Positions 1 to 9,228 are shown, counted from the first letter of the stretch. The stretch is DNA of 64,000 nucleotides from Massilia antarctica (GCF_015689335.1 NZ_CP065053.1:310001-374000); one strand, 5' to 3'. Made by a program: numbers and translations. The notes: generated from the letters alone by a model not told the origin.

Positions 1-859
1 ACTTCATCTCGCCCTTGCTGACCTTGGCGCCGATATCGAGTGCCAGGCCCGGCGGCGCGGCCGGATATGCGGTCTTCATGCGCGCGATCAGCTCGCCGCT
101 GTTGGCGCTCGATGCCAGGCTTGTCTCGTAATTCTTGAGGTAATCCTTGGTGTACGCGATGCTGCTGTCGTCCAGTTGCGTGCCCGCTTTCATATGCCCC
201 GGAATGACAACGGCGGGCTTGAGCGCGGCCATCTCGTCGAGCTGGGCGCTCCAGGCGCTGCGCTGGGCCGCCGTCGGCGCGTCGGCCATCCACAAATGCA
301 AGTTGCCGAACACGCCGAGGGTGCCCGTGATCGTCTTGATCGATGGAATCCACACATACGGGCGATGCGCCAGCACGCCTTGCGCGCCGCGTACTTCCAC
401 CGCCTGGCCATCCACCTTCAGGGTCATGCTCTGCAGCGCCGCCGGCAGGGTGGGCGCGGCCGGCGCGTTGACACCCATCTTGGGCGTCCAGAAAGCCAGC
501 TTGGCCGCCATCTTTTCCTTGATCTTCTCGATCACCTGCGGCGTGGCCACCACTTGCGCCTGCGGAAAAATCTGCTTGAGGGTGTCGACGCCGAAGTAGT
601 AATCCGGATCGGCCTGGCTGACCAGGATGGTCTTGAGCTGCTTGCCGCTGTCGAGCACGTTGGCGGCGATGCGCAGCGCGTCGGCGCGGGTAAAGCCGGC
701 GTCGATGACCATGGCTTCGGTCTCGCCATAAATCAAGGTCGAATTGACGTTGAAGCTGGCGCCGTCGGCGTTGTAGACCTTGGTTTGCAGGGCGGGTGCG
801 GCCAGGGCATTGGACAAGACCAGGGTGAGGGCGGCGGCGATGGCGGTGGTGCGAAACAT
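1..859 (-). CDS. MBL-fold metallo-hydrolase-like protein, degenerate metal site (partial, runs off window start)
   Basis: The frame opens with an ATG at 859 and is still open at base 1, so the C-terminus is missing. The N-terminus (MFRTTAIAAALTLVLSNALA) is a signal peptide, so the protein is probably periplasmic. The fold is that of the metallo-beta-lactamase superfamily. The place of the HxHxDH zinc motif reads SQADPDYYFG, so all three histidines are lost and only the Asp remains. A later GH (VVIPGHMKAG) is kept. Hydrolase activity is therefore doubtful. It is transcribed away from the LysR gene at 963, which may control it. Function unknown. Confidence 0.8.
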   Translation of the reverse strand, partial: MFRTTAIAAALTLVLSNALAAPALQTKVYNADGASFNVNSTLIYGETEAMVIDAGFTRADALRIAANVLDSGKQLKTILVSQADPDYYFGVDTLKQIFPQAQVVATPQVIEKIKEKMAAKLAFWTPKMGVNAPAAPTLPAALQSMTLKVDGQAVEVRGAQGVLAHRPYVWIPSIKTITGTLGVFGNLHLWMADAPTAAQRSAWSAQLDEMAALKPAVVIPGHMKAGTQLDDSSIAYTKDYLKNYETSLASSANSGELIARMKTAYPAAPPGLALDIGAKVSKGEMK

Positions 860-962
860 ACGGACTCCGATATAGTTGTTTTAAGGAAGCCTGCAGTGTA
901 GTGAGGTCTTTCGTCCGGATAAACGGGTTAAACTGATCATCACTGTTTCATGGATCGGACAA

Positions 963-1850
963 ATGGATCGAATGACGGCAATGCGGGTATTCGTCGAGGT
1001 GGCCGGCAGCGGCAGCTTCAGCGCCAGCGCGGACAAGCTCGACATGTCGCGGGCGATGGTGACGCGTTACATATCCGAAATGGAAAAATGGCTGGGCACG
1101 CGCTTGCTCCAGCGCACCACGCGCAGGGTCACGCTCACCGATGCGGGCGAAACCTGCCTGCGGCGCAGCCAGCAAATGCTGGCGCTGAGCGAGAACATGG
1201 AAGAGGAAACCGCCAGCGGCGGCGAGCTGCGCGGACTGTTGCGCGTCACCTGCAGCCTGTCCTTCGGGCACGCGCAACTGGCGCAGGCGCTGGTGCGCTT
1301 CACGGCGCGCCATCCGCGCCTGAACATCGACCTGAATCTGAACGAAGGCGCGCTCAATCTGGTCGAAGCGCGGATCGACCTGGCCATCCGCATCAGCGCC
1401 GAACCGTCGCCCTTGCTGATCGCGCGCCCGCTGGCCCAGTGCGATTCCTTGCTGGTGGCCGCGCCCGCCTATCTGGCCGCGCATGGGGCGCCGGCCGCGC
1501 CGCGGGAACTGGAACAACACCGCTGCCTCAGCCACGCCAACGTGGGACGCAGCATCTGGTCGTTCGCGCGCGATGACGAAGCGCTCCAGGTCGGCGTGCT
1601 CAGTTATTTCAGCGCCAATGACGCCACCGCCCTGCTGGCGTCGGCCGTGGCCGGCGGCGGCATCGCCATGTTGCCAACCTATCTGGTGAACCCGGTGCTC
1701 GCCAGCGGCGCCCTGGTGCGCGTGCTGCCGCAGTGGCGGATGCCGGCCCTGACGATTTATGCGATTTATCCGTCGCGGCGGCAGTTGTCGCCGGCGGTAC
1801 GCGCCCTACTTGATTTTCTTGTCGATCACTTTGCCGTGCAACCGTGGTGA
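963..1850 (+). CDS. LysR family transcriptional regulator
   Basis: This is a 295-residue protein of normal LysR length. The N-terminal winged HTH covers about residues 1-60 (MDRMTAMRVFVEVAGSGSFS, then RLLQRTTRRVTLTDAG), followed by a substrate-binding domain from about residue 90. The sequence resembles the large subgroup (DsdC/AaeR-like) whose members often control a divergent neighbour. It is divergent from the MBL-fold gene, with about 100 bases between the two starts. An ATG at 952 lies in another frame, so 963 is the start. The effector cannot be told from sequence. Confidence 0.92.
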   Translation: MDRMTAMRVFVEVAGSGSFSASADKLDMSRAMVTRYISEMEKWLGTRLLQRTTRRVTLTDAGETCLRRSQQMLALSENMEEETASGGELRGLLRVTCSLSFGHAQLAQALVRFTARHPRLNIDLNLNEGALNLVEARIDLAIRISAEPSPLLIARPLAQCDSLLVAAPAYLAAHGAPAAPRELEQHRCLSHANVGRSIWSFARDDEALQVGVLSYFSANDATALLASAVAGGGIAMLPTYLVNPVLASGALVRVLPQWRMPALTIYAIYPSRRQLSPAVRALLDFLVDHFAVQPW

Positions 1851-1906
1851 GGCGGCGCCATCCGGCCATGCCGCCAGCGCCTTAATCGCCGGAAAACAAC
1901 GCTTTC

Positions 1907-2233
1907 TCAAGCGTCGAGGTCGGTAGGAATTCCGAATTCGTCGTGATTGCCGCGCCGCAAAGCTGGTTTGGTCAGCACGCGCAAGGACACGCTGATATGG
2001 ACGGCGTTATCGGACAAATACTCCGCGGCGCCTCCGGTACCGAGCATGGCTTGCAAAATAATGCCGACCTCAACCTTTTGCGCCGTCAATGTATCGCCGC
2101 GCCCGATCACGCGCAAAGGGCGTGACTCGGGCCGCAGCGGAGCGGCCATGGCTGTGGCCACCGCGATCGGGTCGTTACTGGCCTGAACAGTTCGGTTCAG
2201 CACCGCATCATCGAGTTCTGCGAAAATTTTCAT
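1907..2233 (-). CDS. hypothetical protein, 108 aa
   Basis: This small open frame begins MKIFAELDDAVLNRTVQASN and has no recognised family. It has no signal peptide or membrane segment. It contains a plausible beta-rich core (PLRVIGRGDTLTAQKVEVGIIL). There is no strong ribosome binding site before the ATG at 2233. It sits alone between the LysR gene and the divergent DUF1631 gene. It could be a real orphan gene or a chance frame in GC-rich DNA; the balanced residue composition favours a real gene. Confidence 0.5.
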   Translation of the reverse strand: MKIFAELDDAVLNRTVQASNDPIAVATAMAAPLRPESRPLRVIGRGDTLTAQKVEVGIILQAMLGTGGAAEYLSDNAVHISVSLRVLTKPALRRGNHDEFGIPTDLDA

Positions 2234-2435
2234 TCTGGGATACTAAGGTTGATCGTACATGTGGTCGGTTCGCCAACACGCATAGAGAAAGGTCGCGAAC
2301 AAGCATTGTATCTTATACATCTTCATTAAATTAATGCAACTGAACAGTGCATTCAGGCTAACTTTGTTGCCCCGATGCGCTATCATGGCTTTCAGAACCC
2401 GGGGACAGCTCATCCATTTGAGCACAAAAAACGCC

Positions 2436-4721
2436 ATGCAAATACCAAAAAGAGTGTTCCAGCTTGCGAAACAACCCGCACTGTCGGGTTTTCACGTCCT
2501 TGCCACGCAAACCCTGGCCGAAGCCGGGGTCAACCTGGACAAGGCCGCGAAAAGCACCGCGCGCGGCGACGATCGCCTGCTCATGCACGCGCGCCAGGGC
2601 TTGCGCGAGCACGGCACCGAACTGCTGGAGCGCATGCAACACCACTTTGCCACTTACCTCGAACGCGCCATGCACACCATGTACATGGACTCCCGCGCCA
2701 GCCTCGAGGAGATCAGTGCCGATAACCTGACCCTCATCGAGGATGACGTGGTGACGCGGCAAATCGAAATCGACCGCATGGTGATGCGCCTGCGCGACGC
2801 CGACCAGCCCAGCCTGGGCCGCCTGAACCTCATGATCGCCCAGTTGCACGGCGACCCCGAGGTGCGCGAACGCGAAAACCCTTTCCGTCCGTATCTGCTG
2901 GCGCGCTCGCTGCATGAAGCCCTGCGCGAAACGATCCGCGACGAAAACCAGTCGAAAGCCTTGTTCGATGTGCTTTCCGTTGCAATGGTACATTGCTTGC
3001 CAGGATATTACGTTGCAATAGAAGAAGTATTTAAATCGCGTGGTATTTCAAGCAAGCTGACCGCCCGCCCTAGCGCGCTCACGCGCGCCCAGCGCGAGCG
3101 GCTCGCCTGGCAAAAGGCGGCCGAGCAGCTCATCGGCCACGGGATGACGGGCACTCCCCCGGACGGCCAGCCGGGCAAACCGGCCCAGCCCAAGCAAGCG
3201 CGCATGCTGCCGGAATTACGTCGCCTGATGCAGCAACACAGCAAGGCGCTGCCCGATACCCCGGGGCAGCCGCATGCGCCCGACCTGCAGGAAATGGTCT
3301 GGAATGTTTTCAACCAGCCGAAAGCGGCGCGTCCGCCGCGCCATGACGAGGCCCCAGCCCCGGTCCCGGTCTCGGGCGGCCAGGCGCACAGCGCCCTCGA
3401 TGCCCAGTTAAAACATATGCAACAGGCACAAGCAGCCGCGAGCGCCAGAGGCGCGCGCCAGCCCGGTCCGCTCGACTTGCGCGCCCAGCTTGCCGATGCG
3501 GCCATCAGCGAGCCGGACCGGGTTACCGTCGACCTGGTGAGCCTGCTGTTCGAATCCATCGTGCACGACGAGCAATTACCCGAAGGCGTGCGTCAGCAAC
3601 TCGGCCGCCTGCACCTGCCCTTCTTGCGCGCCGCCATGCTCGACCCATCGATGCTGCACGACACGACGCATCCCGCGCGCCGCCTGCTCGACCGGATCGG
3701 CACGGTAGCGACCGGCATCACCCCGGACATGGCATGCTACCCGGCCCTGGAAGGGGAAATCGACACGGTCCTGGACGGCGTGCTGGAACGCTTCGACACC
3801 GACATGACGACCTTCGCCGATGGCCAGCGCAAGCTCGACCAGTTTGTGTCGACCTTGCTGCCGCGCAGCGACGTGGGCCTGGCGCGCTGCATCGACGCCA
3901 TCGGCATGGTTGAAGCGGGCAGTGCCCGCCAGAGCGACGCCGCCACCGCCCTGGGCGCCCTGCTCGCCCCGCTCGATGTCGATCCGCGCGTCGGCAATTT
4001 CGTTACGGATATGTGGAGCCGGGTACTGGTCCAGCCGGGCGGCGATGCGGCCGCCAGCCAGGCGATGCTGGCCGAGCTGGTGTGGAGTGCGCAGGAAAAG
4101 AGCACCCCGGAAGAGCGTAGCCGGATGGTCCGCATGCTGCCCAGCCTGGTGAAACGGGTACGCGAGGGACTGGCGGCGATCGGCATGGGAGAGACGGTGT
4201 CCAAGGCCGCGCTCGACCAGCTGGTGATGGTCCACATGGATGTGCTGGGCAACCGCCAGCCGGCATCGGCCAAGGCCATGGATCTGGAGCAGCTGCGCGC
4301 GCACTTTGCCGCCTTCGGGGGGGAGCGCGAAGCGGGCCGGGATCCGGTCAGCATCGGCCATGCCCAGCTCGAAGCGGCGCTGGAGCAGCGCGGCATCCGC
4401 GCCGACCTGTACACCGACGCCGGCAACAGCGCCGCGCACGCCGCCGACGAGCAGGAATGGCTGGGCATGGCGCTGCCGGGCGCGGGATTCGAGCTGGCCG
4501 TGGACGGCCGCTACGTGCCGGCGCGCCTGAACGCGGTCAGCCCGCGCGGCAGCCTGTATCTGTTTTCGGTCAAGGGCCAGGCGGCGCCATCGACCTTCAC
4601 CCGCGATGCGCTGCTGGCGGCCTTGCAGAATGAAACCTTGCGCACGGTGGAACACGCGCCCGTGTTCGAGCGCGCGGTCGAGTCACTGATGGCCGGCGCC
4701 GAAGCGCTCAGCGGCCACTAG
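2436..4721 (+). CDS. DUF1631 family protein
   Basis: This is a large cytoplasmic, mainly helical protein of 761 residues from the ATG at 2436; in-frame ATGs also occur at 2385 and 2334. The N-terminal part (FHVLATQTLAEAG, then DDRLLMHARQGLREHG) and the block around LVSLLFESIVHDEQLPEGV match the DUF1631 family of Beta- and Gammaproteobacteria. Some members carry an old thymidine phosphorylase label with no experimental basis. A low-complexity Pro/Ala/Gln linker (roughly residues 270-350) separates the two halves. The C-terminal 100 residues may form a PilZ-like beta domain (LAVDGRYVPARLNAVSPRGSL), which is inference. The role is unknown. Confidence 0.82.
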   Translation: MQIPKRVFQLAKQPALSGFHVLATQTLAEAGVNLDKAAKSTARGDDRLLMHARQGLREHGTELLERMQHHFATYLERAMHTMYMDSRASLEEISADNLTLIEDDVVTRQIEIDRMVMRLRDADQPSLGRLNLMIAQLHGDPEVRERENPFRPYLLARSLHEALRETIRDENQSKALFDVLSVAMVHCLPGYYVAIEEVFKSRGISSKLTARPSALTRAQRERLAWQKAAEQLIGHGMTGTPPDGQPGKPAQPKQARMLPELRRLMQQHSKALPDTPGQPHAPDLQEMVWNVFNQPKAARPPRHDEAPAPVPVSGGQAHSALDAQLKHMQQAQAAASARGARQPGPLDLRAQLADAAISEPDRVTVDLVSLLFESIVHDEQLPEGVRQQLGRLHLPFLRAAMLDPSMLHDTTHPARRLLDRIGTVATGITPDMACYPALEGEIDTVLDGVLERFDTDMTTFADGQRKLDQFVSTLLPRSDVGLARCIDAIGMVEAGSARQSDAATALGALLAPLDVDPRVGNFVTDMWSRVLVQPGGDAAASQAMLAELVWSAQEKSTPEERSRMVRMLPSLVKRVREGLAAIGMGETVSKAALDQLVMVHMDVLGNRQPASAKAMDLEQLRAHFAAFGGEREAGRDPVSIGHAQLEAALEQRGIRADLYTDAGNSAAHAADEQEWLGMALPGAGFELAVDGRYVPARLNAVSPRGSLYLFSVKGQAAPSTFTRDALLAALQNETLRTVEHAPVFERAVESLMAGAEALSGH

Positions 4722-4760
4722 CTGTAGCGGACCGATCCGAGCGAATCGCCGCGCGTTCGA

Positions 4761-5642
4761 TCACAGCTGGCGCGCGCCGAAGGTATCGCACGAGGCGACC
4801 TTGCCATCGTCGAGGCCGCGCTTGAACCAGCGCGCACGCTGCTCCGAGCTGCCATGGGTAAAGGAATCGGGCACCACATGGCCTTGCGACTGGCGCTGCA
4901 AGGCATCGTCGCCGATGGCCGTTGCCGCTTTCAGCGCGGCATCCACGTCGCCCTGCTCCAGGATCGCGCGCGACTGGTTGGCATGGAAAGCCCATACCCC
5001 GGCAAAACAGTCAGCCTGCAATTCCAGGCGCACCGACATGGCGTTCGCCTGTTTTTCCGTGCCGCGCTGGCGCGCCTCGTCGACCTTGTCGGTCAGGCCC
5101 ATCGCATGCTGGACGTGGTGGCCGATTTCGTGGGCAATCACGTAGGCCTGGGCAAACTCGCCCTCGACCTTGAAGCGCTCTTGCATCAGCTGGAAAAAAC
5201 TCATGTCCAGATACACCTTGCGGTCGGCCGGGCAATAAAAAGGCCCGGTCGCGGCTTGGCCCGCACCGCAAGCGGTCTGGGTACGGCCGGAATACAGTTG
5301 CAAGGCCGGCTTCTGGTAGGTGCCGCCCTGTTCGCTGAACAGCTTGGTCCAGACATCTTCGGTATCGGCCAGCACCACGCGCACGAATTTGCTACCGCGG
5401 TCGTTGGCCGGTACGCCAGGGGCTTGGCCCTGTTGCTGCTGCACCGGCACCGCGCCCCCGCCGCCACTCATGATATTGAGCAAGGTCATCGGATTGATGC
5501 CGAAGATCCAGCCGCCCACCAGCGCAATGACGATGGTACCGATGCCGACCGAACGTCCGCCGAAGCCAAACCCGCCACCGCCGCCGCCCGAACCGCGCAC
5601 ATCTTCCACGTTGTCGCTTTCGCGATTACCTTCCCATTTCAT
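4761..5642 (-). CDS. ypfJ: neutral zinc metallopeptidase, YpfJ family
   Basis: This 293-residue protein starts MKWEGNRESDNVED. It then has a Gly-rich stretch and one membrane segment at about residues 32-56, so it is probably anchored in the inner membrane with the catalytic part outside. The zinc motif HEIGHH is at residues 171-176 and a later LQAD block supplies the third ligand region, as in the putative neutral zinc metallopeptidase family (KPN_02809/YpfJ). The frame continues upstream past 5642, but the conserved MKWEG start is the usual one for the family. The substrate is unknown. Confidence 0.88.
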   Translation of the reverse strand: MKWEGNRESDNVEDVRGSGGGGGGFGFGGRSVGIGTIVIALVGGWIFGINPMTLLNIMSGGGGAVPVQQQQGQAPGVPANDRGSKFVRVVLADTEDVWTKLFSEQGGTYQKPALQLYSGRTQTACGAGQAATGPFYCPADRKVYLDMSFFQLMQERFKVEGEFAQAYVIAHEIGHHVQHAMGLTDKVDEARQRGTEKQANAMSVRLELQADCFAGVWAFHANQSRAILEQGDVDAALKAATAIGDDALQRQSQGHVVPDSFTHGSSEQRARWFKRGLDDGKVASCDTFGARQL

Positions 5643-5721
5643 GTTCTGCTCCACAATGCATTTTGTTAATCTTATAATGACTTTACGCTGAAAGCCAATT
5701 TCCTGGCGCACACAGTAACCT

Positions 5722-6195
5722 ATGCGTCCCCATTCTCGCGACAACCTGCCCCGCCTGCCACCCATGCCCGAGCCATCCGCCCACTTTCTCCTGACCGGCG
5801 CCGCCCTGAGCGCCGCCGCCGCTGCGTTGCACCTGGCCTGCATTGCCGGCGGTCCCGCCTGGTATCGCGCCCTTGGCGCGGGCGAGCCGATGGCGCGCAT
5901 GGCCGAATCCGGTTCCTCGTATCCCGCCATCGTCACCCTGGGCATCACTGCCGTGCTGCTGGTCTGGGCCGCGTACGCCCTGTCCGGCGCCGGCGTGCTG
6001 CCGCGCCTGCCGTTGCTGCGCGTGATCCTGTGCGCCATCACCGCCGTCTACGTGGCGCGCGGCCTGGCCTTTGTGCCGATGATGATCCTGATGCCGGGCC
6101 GCAGCGTGGTCTTCTGGGGCTGGAGCTCGGCCATTTGCCTGGGAATCGGCATGGTCCACGTGCTCGGCCTGCGCCAGGCCTGGGCCGCCCTGTGA
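5722..6195 (+). CDS. small integral membrane protein
   Basis: This 157-residue protein has four predicted membrane segments: around LLTGAALSAAAAALHLACIA, TLGITAVLLVWAAYALSG, VILCAITAVYVARGLAFV and SSAICLGIGMVHVLGL. The start could be 5722 or the ATG at 5764 (MPEPSAH); neither has a good ribosome binding site. It lies 79 bases from the divergent zinc peptidase gene and 49 bases before the YdcF gene, so it may be cotranscribed with the latter. A 19-base direct repeat lies at 6165-6183 (end of this gene) and 6210-6228. No function is assigned. Confidence 0.72.
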   Translation: MRPHSRDNLPRLPPMPEPSAHFLLTGAALSAAAAALHLACIAGGPAWYRALGAGEPMARMAESGSSYPAIVTLGITAVLLVWAAYALSGAGVLPRLPLLRVILCAITAVYVARGLAFVPMMILMPGRSVVFWGWSSAICLGIGMVHVLGLRQAWAAL

Positions 6196-6244
6196 GGAAA
6201 GCACGTACGCGGCCTGCGCCAGGCCTGGACCGGGAAGTGCCCGC

Positions 6245-7003
6245 ATGATCGATGTCCTCGTGCGCGTGCTGCTCATGCCGCCGATGAGCCTGATCGTGCT
6301 GATCCTGGCCGGCTACGCGCTGCGGCGGCGCTGGCCGCGCTGCGGGCGCACCGTCAGCGGCGTCGGACTGGCCGCGCTGCTGGTACTGTCGACCAATGCC
6401 GGCTCCTTGCTGCTGGTGCAGCCGCTCGAAGGGCTCACCGCGCCGCTGGCCGGAACCAGCGCCAGCGGGGCCCAGGCCATCGTCGTGCTGGCCGCCGGCA
6501 ATGTGCATGCCGCGCCCGAATACGGCGCCGATATTCCCGACGACGTGGCCCTGGTGCGCCTGCGCTACGCGGCCCACTTGCAGCACGCGACCGGGCTACC
6601 GCTGCTGGTCAGCGGCGGCAATGGCGAGCCGGACAAGGGCATTGCGCCCAAGGCCAGCACCATGGCGCGCGCCCTGCGCGAAGATTTCCGCACCGCCGTG
6701 ACCTGGACCGAGGAGCGCTCGGCCGACACCACCGAGAACGCCGTCTACAGCGCCGCCATCCTCAAGGCGGCCGGCGTGCGGCGCGTGCTGCTGGTCACGC
6801 ACGCCATGCACATGCCGCGCGCCGAGCGCGCCTTCGTGGCGGCCGGGCTGGAAGTCGTGCCGGCCCCGACCATGTTCCATGCGCACGGCACGCTCTCGCC
6901 GCTGATGTTCGTGCCCGGCTGGAGCGGCATGTTCCGCTCGTATTACGCCACCCACGAATGGATCGGCCTTGCGTGGCAGCGCATTCATCGACCGGGCCGC
7001 TGA
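6245..7003 (+). CDS. YdcF family protein (DUF218)
   Basis: This 252-residue protein has two N-terminal membrane segments (about residues 4-25 and 38-58) and then a DUF218/YdcF domain. The domain core is visible as AIVVLAAGN, LLVSGGNG, ERSADTTENAVYSAAIL and VLLVTHAMHMPRAERAF. Family members such as SanA and ElyC are linked to envelope integrity and peptidoglycan or ECA metabolism; the exact reaction is not known. It follows the membrane protein gene with a 49-base gap and is convergent with the HDOD gene. Confidence 0.87.
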   Translation: MIDVLVRVLLMPPMSLIVLILAGYALRRRWPRCGRTVSGVGLAALLVLSTNAGSLLLVQPLEGLTAPLAGTSASGAQAIVVLAAGNVHAAPEYGADIPDDVALVRLRYAAHLQHATGLPLLVSGGNGEPDKGIAPKASTMARALREDFRTAVTWTEERSADTTENAVYSAAILKAAGVRRVLLVTHAMHMPRAERAFVAAGLEVVPAPTMFHAHGTLSPLMFVPGWSGMFRSYYATHEWIGLAWQRIHRPGR

Positions 7004-7105
7004 CCGGACTGTCCACCGGGCTGTCCCGCGCGCGCTCGATCAAGCCGCCCAGCATGTCCAGCGGCAGTGGAGTCGTCGACCAGCGCCGTACTTTGATTGT
7101 CCTGG

Positions 7106-7945
7106 CTAGACCAGCAGCGCGGCGCTCATCGATTTGACTTCGTCGGCCGACTCGTCGAGGATGGCTTGCAGGGTGTCGTTGTCGATGACGAAGTCGAGCA
7201 CCGAATCGGCATGGTCCGGCAGCGGCTCGTCCGGCACGCCCAGCGGCGAGTGCACGGGCGCGAACTGATTGGCCAGCAACAGGGTGTCGAGCAAGGTGCT
7301 GGGCGGCATGGTGAGCCAGCCATCGCGCAGGGCCAGGATGGCCTGGGTCACGGTCTCGGGAATGGAAAGCTTTTTCAGCACTTCGCGGCTGACCACTTCC
7401 TCGCACAATTCCGCCCATTTTTCGGGATCGTCGTCGAGCAGGCCGGGAAATTCATCAGCACGCGAGAGCAGGTAAAAGCCGCCCACTTCGTGCACGATGG
7501 CGGCGAACATGGCGGTGTCGGGATTGACGAAGGTCACGCGCCGCGCCAGCACCTGGGCCAGCGCCGCCACGTGAGCCGTGTGTTCCCACAATTGCTCGGC
7601 CTTGGCGCGCAGCACCGGATCGACGATGCGCATGCCGAACTGGCGCACCACGAGGCTGGCGACCAGGGTCTGCAAGCTGCGGTAGCCCACCCGCATGACG
7701 GCCGCGCGCACATTCGTGATCGAGGCGTCGCCATTGCGGTTGAACGCGGCCGAGTTGGCCAGCGCGACGGTGCGCGCGGCCAGTTGCGGCTCGCCCAGCA
7801 CCAGCTTGATGGCGTCTTCGATATGACAATCGGGATTGTCGAGTGCAAGTTGCAGGCGCAAGGCGGCATTCACGCTGGTGGGGAGGGTGATCTCCCCGCG
7901 GGCGGCTTGCGCGGCAATATATCCAAAGGCTTCTAGTCTGTTCAC
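7106..7945 (-). CDS. HDOD domain protein
   Basis: This is a single HDOD domain protein of about 279 residues, with blocks LPTSVNAALRLQLALDNPD, AARTVALANSAAF and HEVGGFYLLSRADE. HDOD proteins are non-catalytic relatives of HD phosphohydrolases used in signalling and surface regulation. I place the start at the GTG at 7945 because the domain begins right after it (VNRLEAFGYIAAQ). The frame also has an ATG at 8023, but those extra residues look non-coding. A TATAAT (7951-7956) lies just before the GTG, which would give a nearly leaderless mRNA. The gene stands alone and is convergent with the YdcF gene. Confidence 0.85.
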   Translation of the reverse strand: MNRLEAFGYIAAQAARGEITLPTSVNAALRLQLALDNPDCHIEDAIKLVLGEPQLAARTVALANSAAFNRNGDASITNVRAAVMRVGYRSLQTLVASLVVRQFGMRIVDPVLRAKAEQLWEHTAHVAALAQVLARRVTFVNPDTAMFAAIVHEVGGFYLLSRADEFPGLLDDDPEKWAELCEEVVSREVLKKLSIPETVTQAILALRDGWLTMPPSTLLDTLLLANQFAPVHSPLGVPDEPLPDHADSVLDFVIDNDTLQAILDESADEVKSMSAALLV

Positions 7946-7994
7946 GGGAAAATTATACCTTGGGGCGGGTGCGGCGCCATGGATTGCAGCGACA

Positions 7995-8049
7995 AAGCCC
8001 CGAACGGTGCAGCAATGCAACACAATCGCATCGTCGCGCCGTTCGGGGC
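7995..8049. repeat. inverted repeat, 11-bp arms
   Basis: GCCCCGAACGG at 7995-8005 is mirrored by CCGTTCGGGGC at 8039-8049 with a 33-base loop. It lies between the HDOD gene and the end of the BON-domain gene. It could be a transcript structure or a regulator site for the HDOD gene. The role is not known. Confidence 0.6.
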
Positions 8050-8063
8050 CGCCGTTTTCCGAC

Positions 8064-8092
8064 AGGCCGTCCCGGATTTCCCGGGGCGGCCT
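8064..8092 (-). terminator. hairpin after the BON-domain gene, candidate terminator
   Basis: A 12-bp stem (AGGCCGTCCCGG paired with CCGGGGCGGCCT, one G-U) closes a five-base loop, about 20 bases past the stop of the BON-domain gene. There is no clear U-tract, so it may be a weak or factor-dependent terminator. Confidence 0.5.
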
Positions 8093-8112
8093 GGAAAGCG
8101 CAAGAACTCGGC

Positions 8113-9132
8113 TTACTTGACCTTGATCGCGCTCTTGACCGCGGTCACGCCATCGACGCTCTTGGCCAGGCGCACGGCTTTCTCGGCATCGGCCTTGGAA
8201 TCGACAAAGCCGCTCAGCATGACCACGCCTTTTTCGGTTTCCACGTGGATCGCCATCGATTTCAGCTCAGGCTCCTTGAAGATGTCGGCCTTGACCTTGG
8301 TGGTGATGACGGAATCGGCCATGACAGCGCCCGATTTTTCGGCGACGCGGTCGCTCTTGTCAGCCATGTTGTCGGCGGCGCGCTCGGTTTTGTCGGCCAT
8401 GGTGTCGATCGCGCGCTCGGTCTTGGCAGCCACGGTGGCGCCGGCGGCACGGGTCTTGTCGGCGGCACGGTCGACCGCGTTGGCGCTGCGCTGGACGGCG
8501 CTGTCGGCCGCCATCTCGGTACGGTTGGCCACGGCGCCGGTGGTGGTGGTCGTGGTGGCCGCGGCACGGTTGTTGTTATCGACCAGGCAGCCGGTGTTCG
8601 GGCTGCCCGCTACCTGGGCGCATTTGTCCACGGCCGCCGCCTTGGTGGCATCGGTGGTGGTGGTGCGGGTCACCGGGCTCATGGTATCGGTGGTGGCGCT
8701 GCTGGCGACCCGGATATCGCGGTCGGCCTTGACATCGGCCAGCGCCGCGGTGTGCACCGCGCGGGCATTGCTCAGGCAGCTGTCTTTCTCGGCGCCCATG
8801 GCATCGGCGCATTTGACCTTGGCCAGCGAATAGTCGGCGTCAGCCAGGTCGGTGCGGGCCTGGGTGCGGCCCTTGAGGGTATTGTTGTAATCGGTCAGGG
8901 CCGCCAGGTCGGCGCGCGCGCGCACCACCTTGGCTTCTTCCATGCACAGGTTGCGGGCATTGCCGCTCATGTCCTTGCACTGCGCCCAGGCTGCCTTGTA
9001 GTCGGCGGCGGCCTTGTGCGTCATCGTGCGGTAGGTCGCGGTATCGGTCTTGGTGGGCGTCTCGGCGGCATAGGCGCTGGCGAAAGCGGCGCTGAGGGCG
9101 GTGGCAAGCAATGTGGCGACGATAGGCTTCAT
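8113..9132 (-). CDS. periplasmic BON-domain protein with amphipathic repeats
   Basis: This protein has 339 residues from the ATG at 9132 and an N-terminal signal peptide (MKPIVATLLATALSAAFASA). Next comes a helical part with paired cysteines (AWAQCKDMSGNARNLC, VKCADAMGAEKDSCL). A Thr-rich linker and near-repeats of the form ADKxxRAA / MADKTERA follow, at about residues 215-265. The C-terminal BON domain (about 270-339, ITTKVKADIFKEPELKS, then VVMLSGFVDSKADAEKA) is of the OsmY kind, which binds membranes or lipids in the periplasm. A stress role is likely by family. It is monocistronic, with a hairpin after its stop. Confidence 0.88.
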   Translation of the reverse strand: MKPIVATLLATALSAAFASAYAAETPTKTDTATYRTMTHKAAADYKAAWAQCKDMSGNARNLCMEEAKVVRARADLAALTDYNNTLKGRTQARTDLADADYSLAKVKCADAMGAEKDSCLSNARAVHTAALADVKADRDIRVASSATTDTMSPVTRTTTTDATKAAAVDKCAQVAGSPNTGCLVDNNNRAAATTTTTTGAVANRTEMAADSAVQRSANAVDRAADKTRAAGATVAAKTERAIDTMADKTERAADNMADKSDRVAEKSGAVMADSVITTKVKADIFKEPELKSMAIHVETEKGVVMLSGFVDSKADAEKAVRLAKSVDGVTAVKSAIKVK

Positions 9133-9228
9133 GGTGAGATCCCTTAATGTATGGTTGTTGGTAGACGGATTTAACATCCTAACCACGCGCAACATCTGTG
9201 CGACAACGTACATACGGACGCAAAACGA

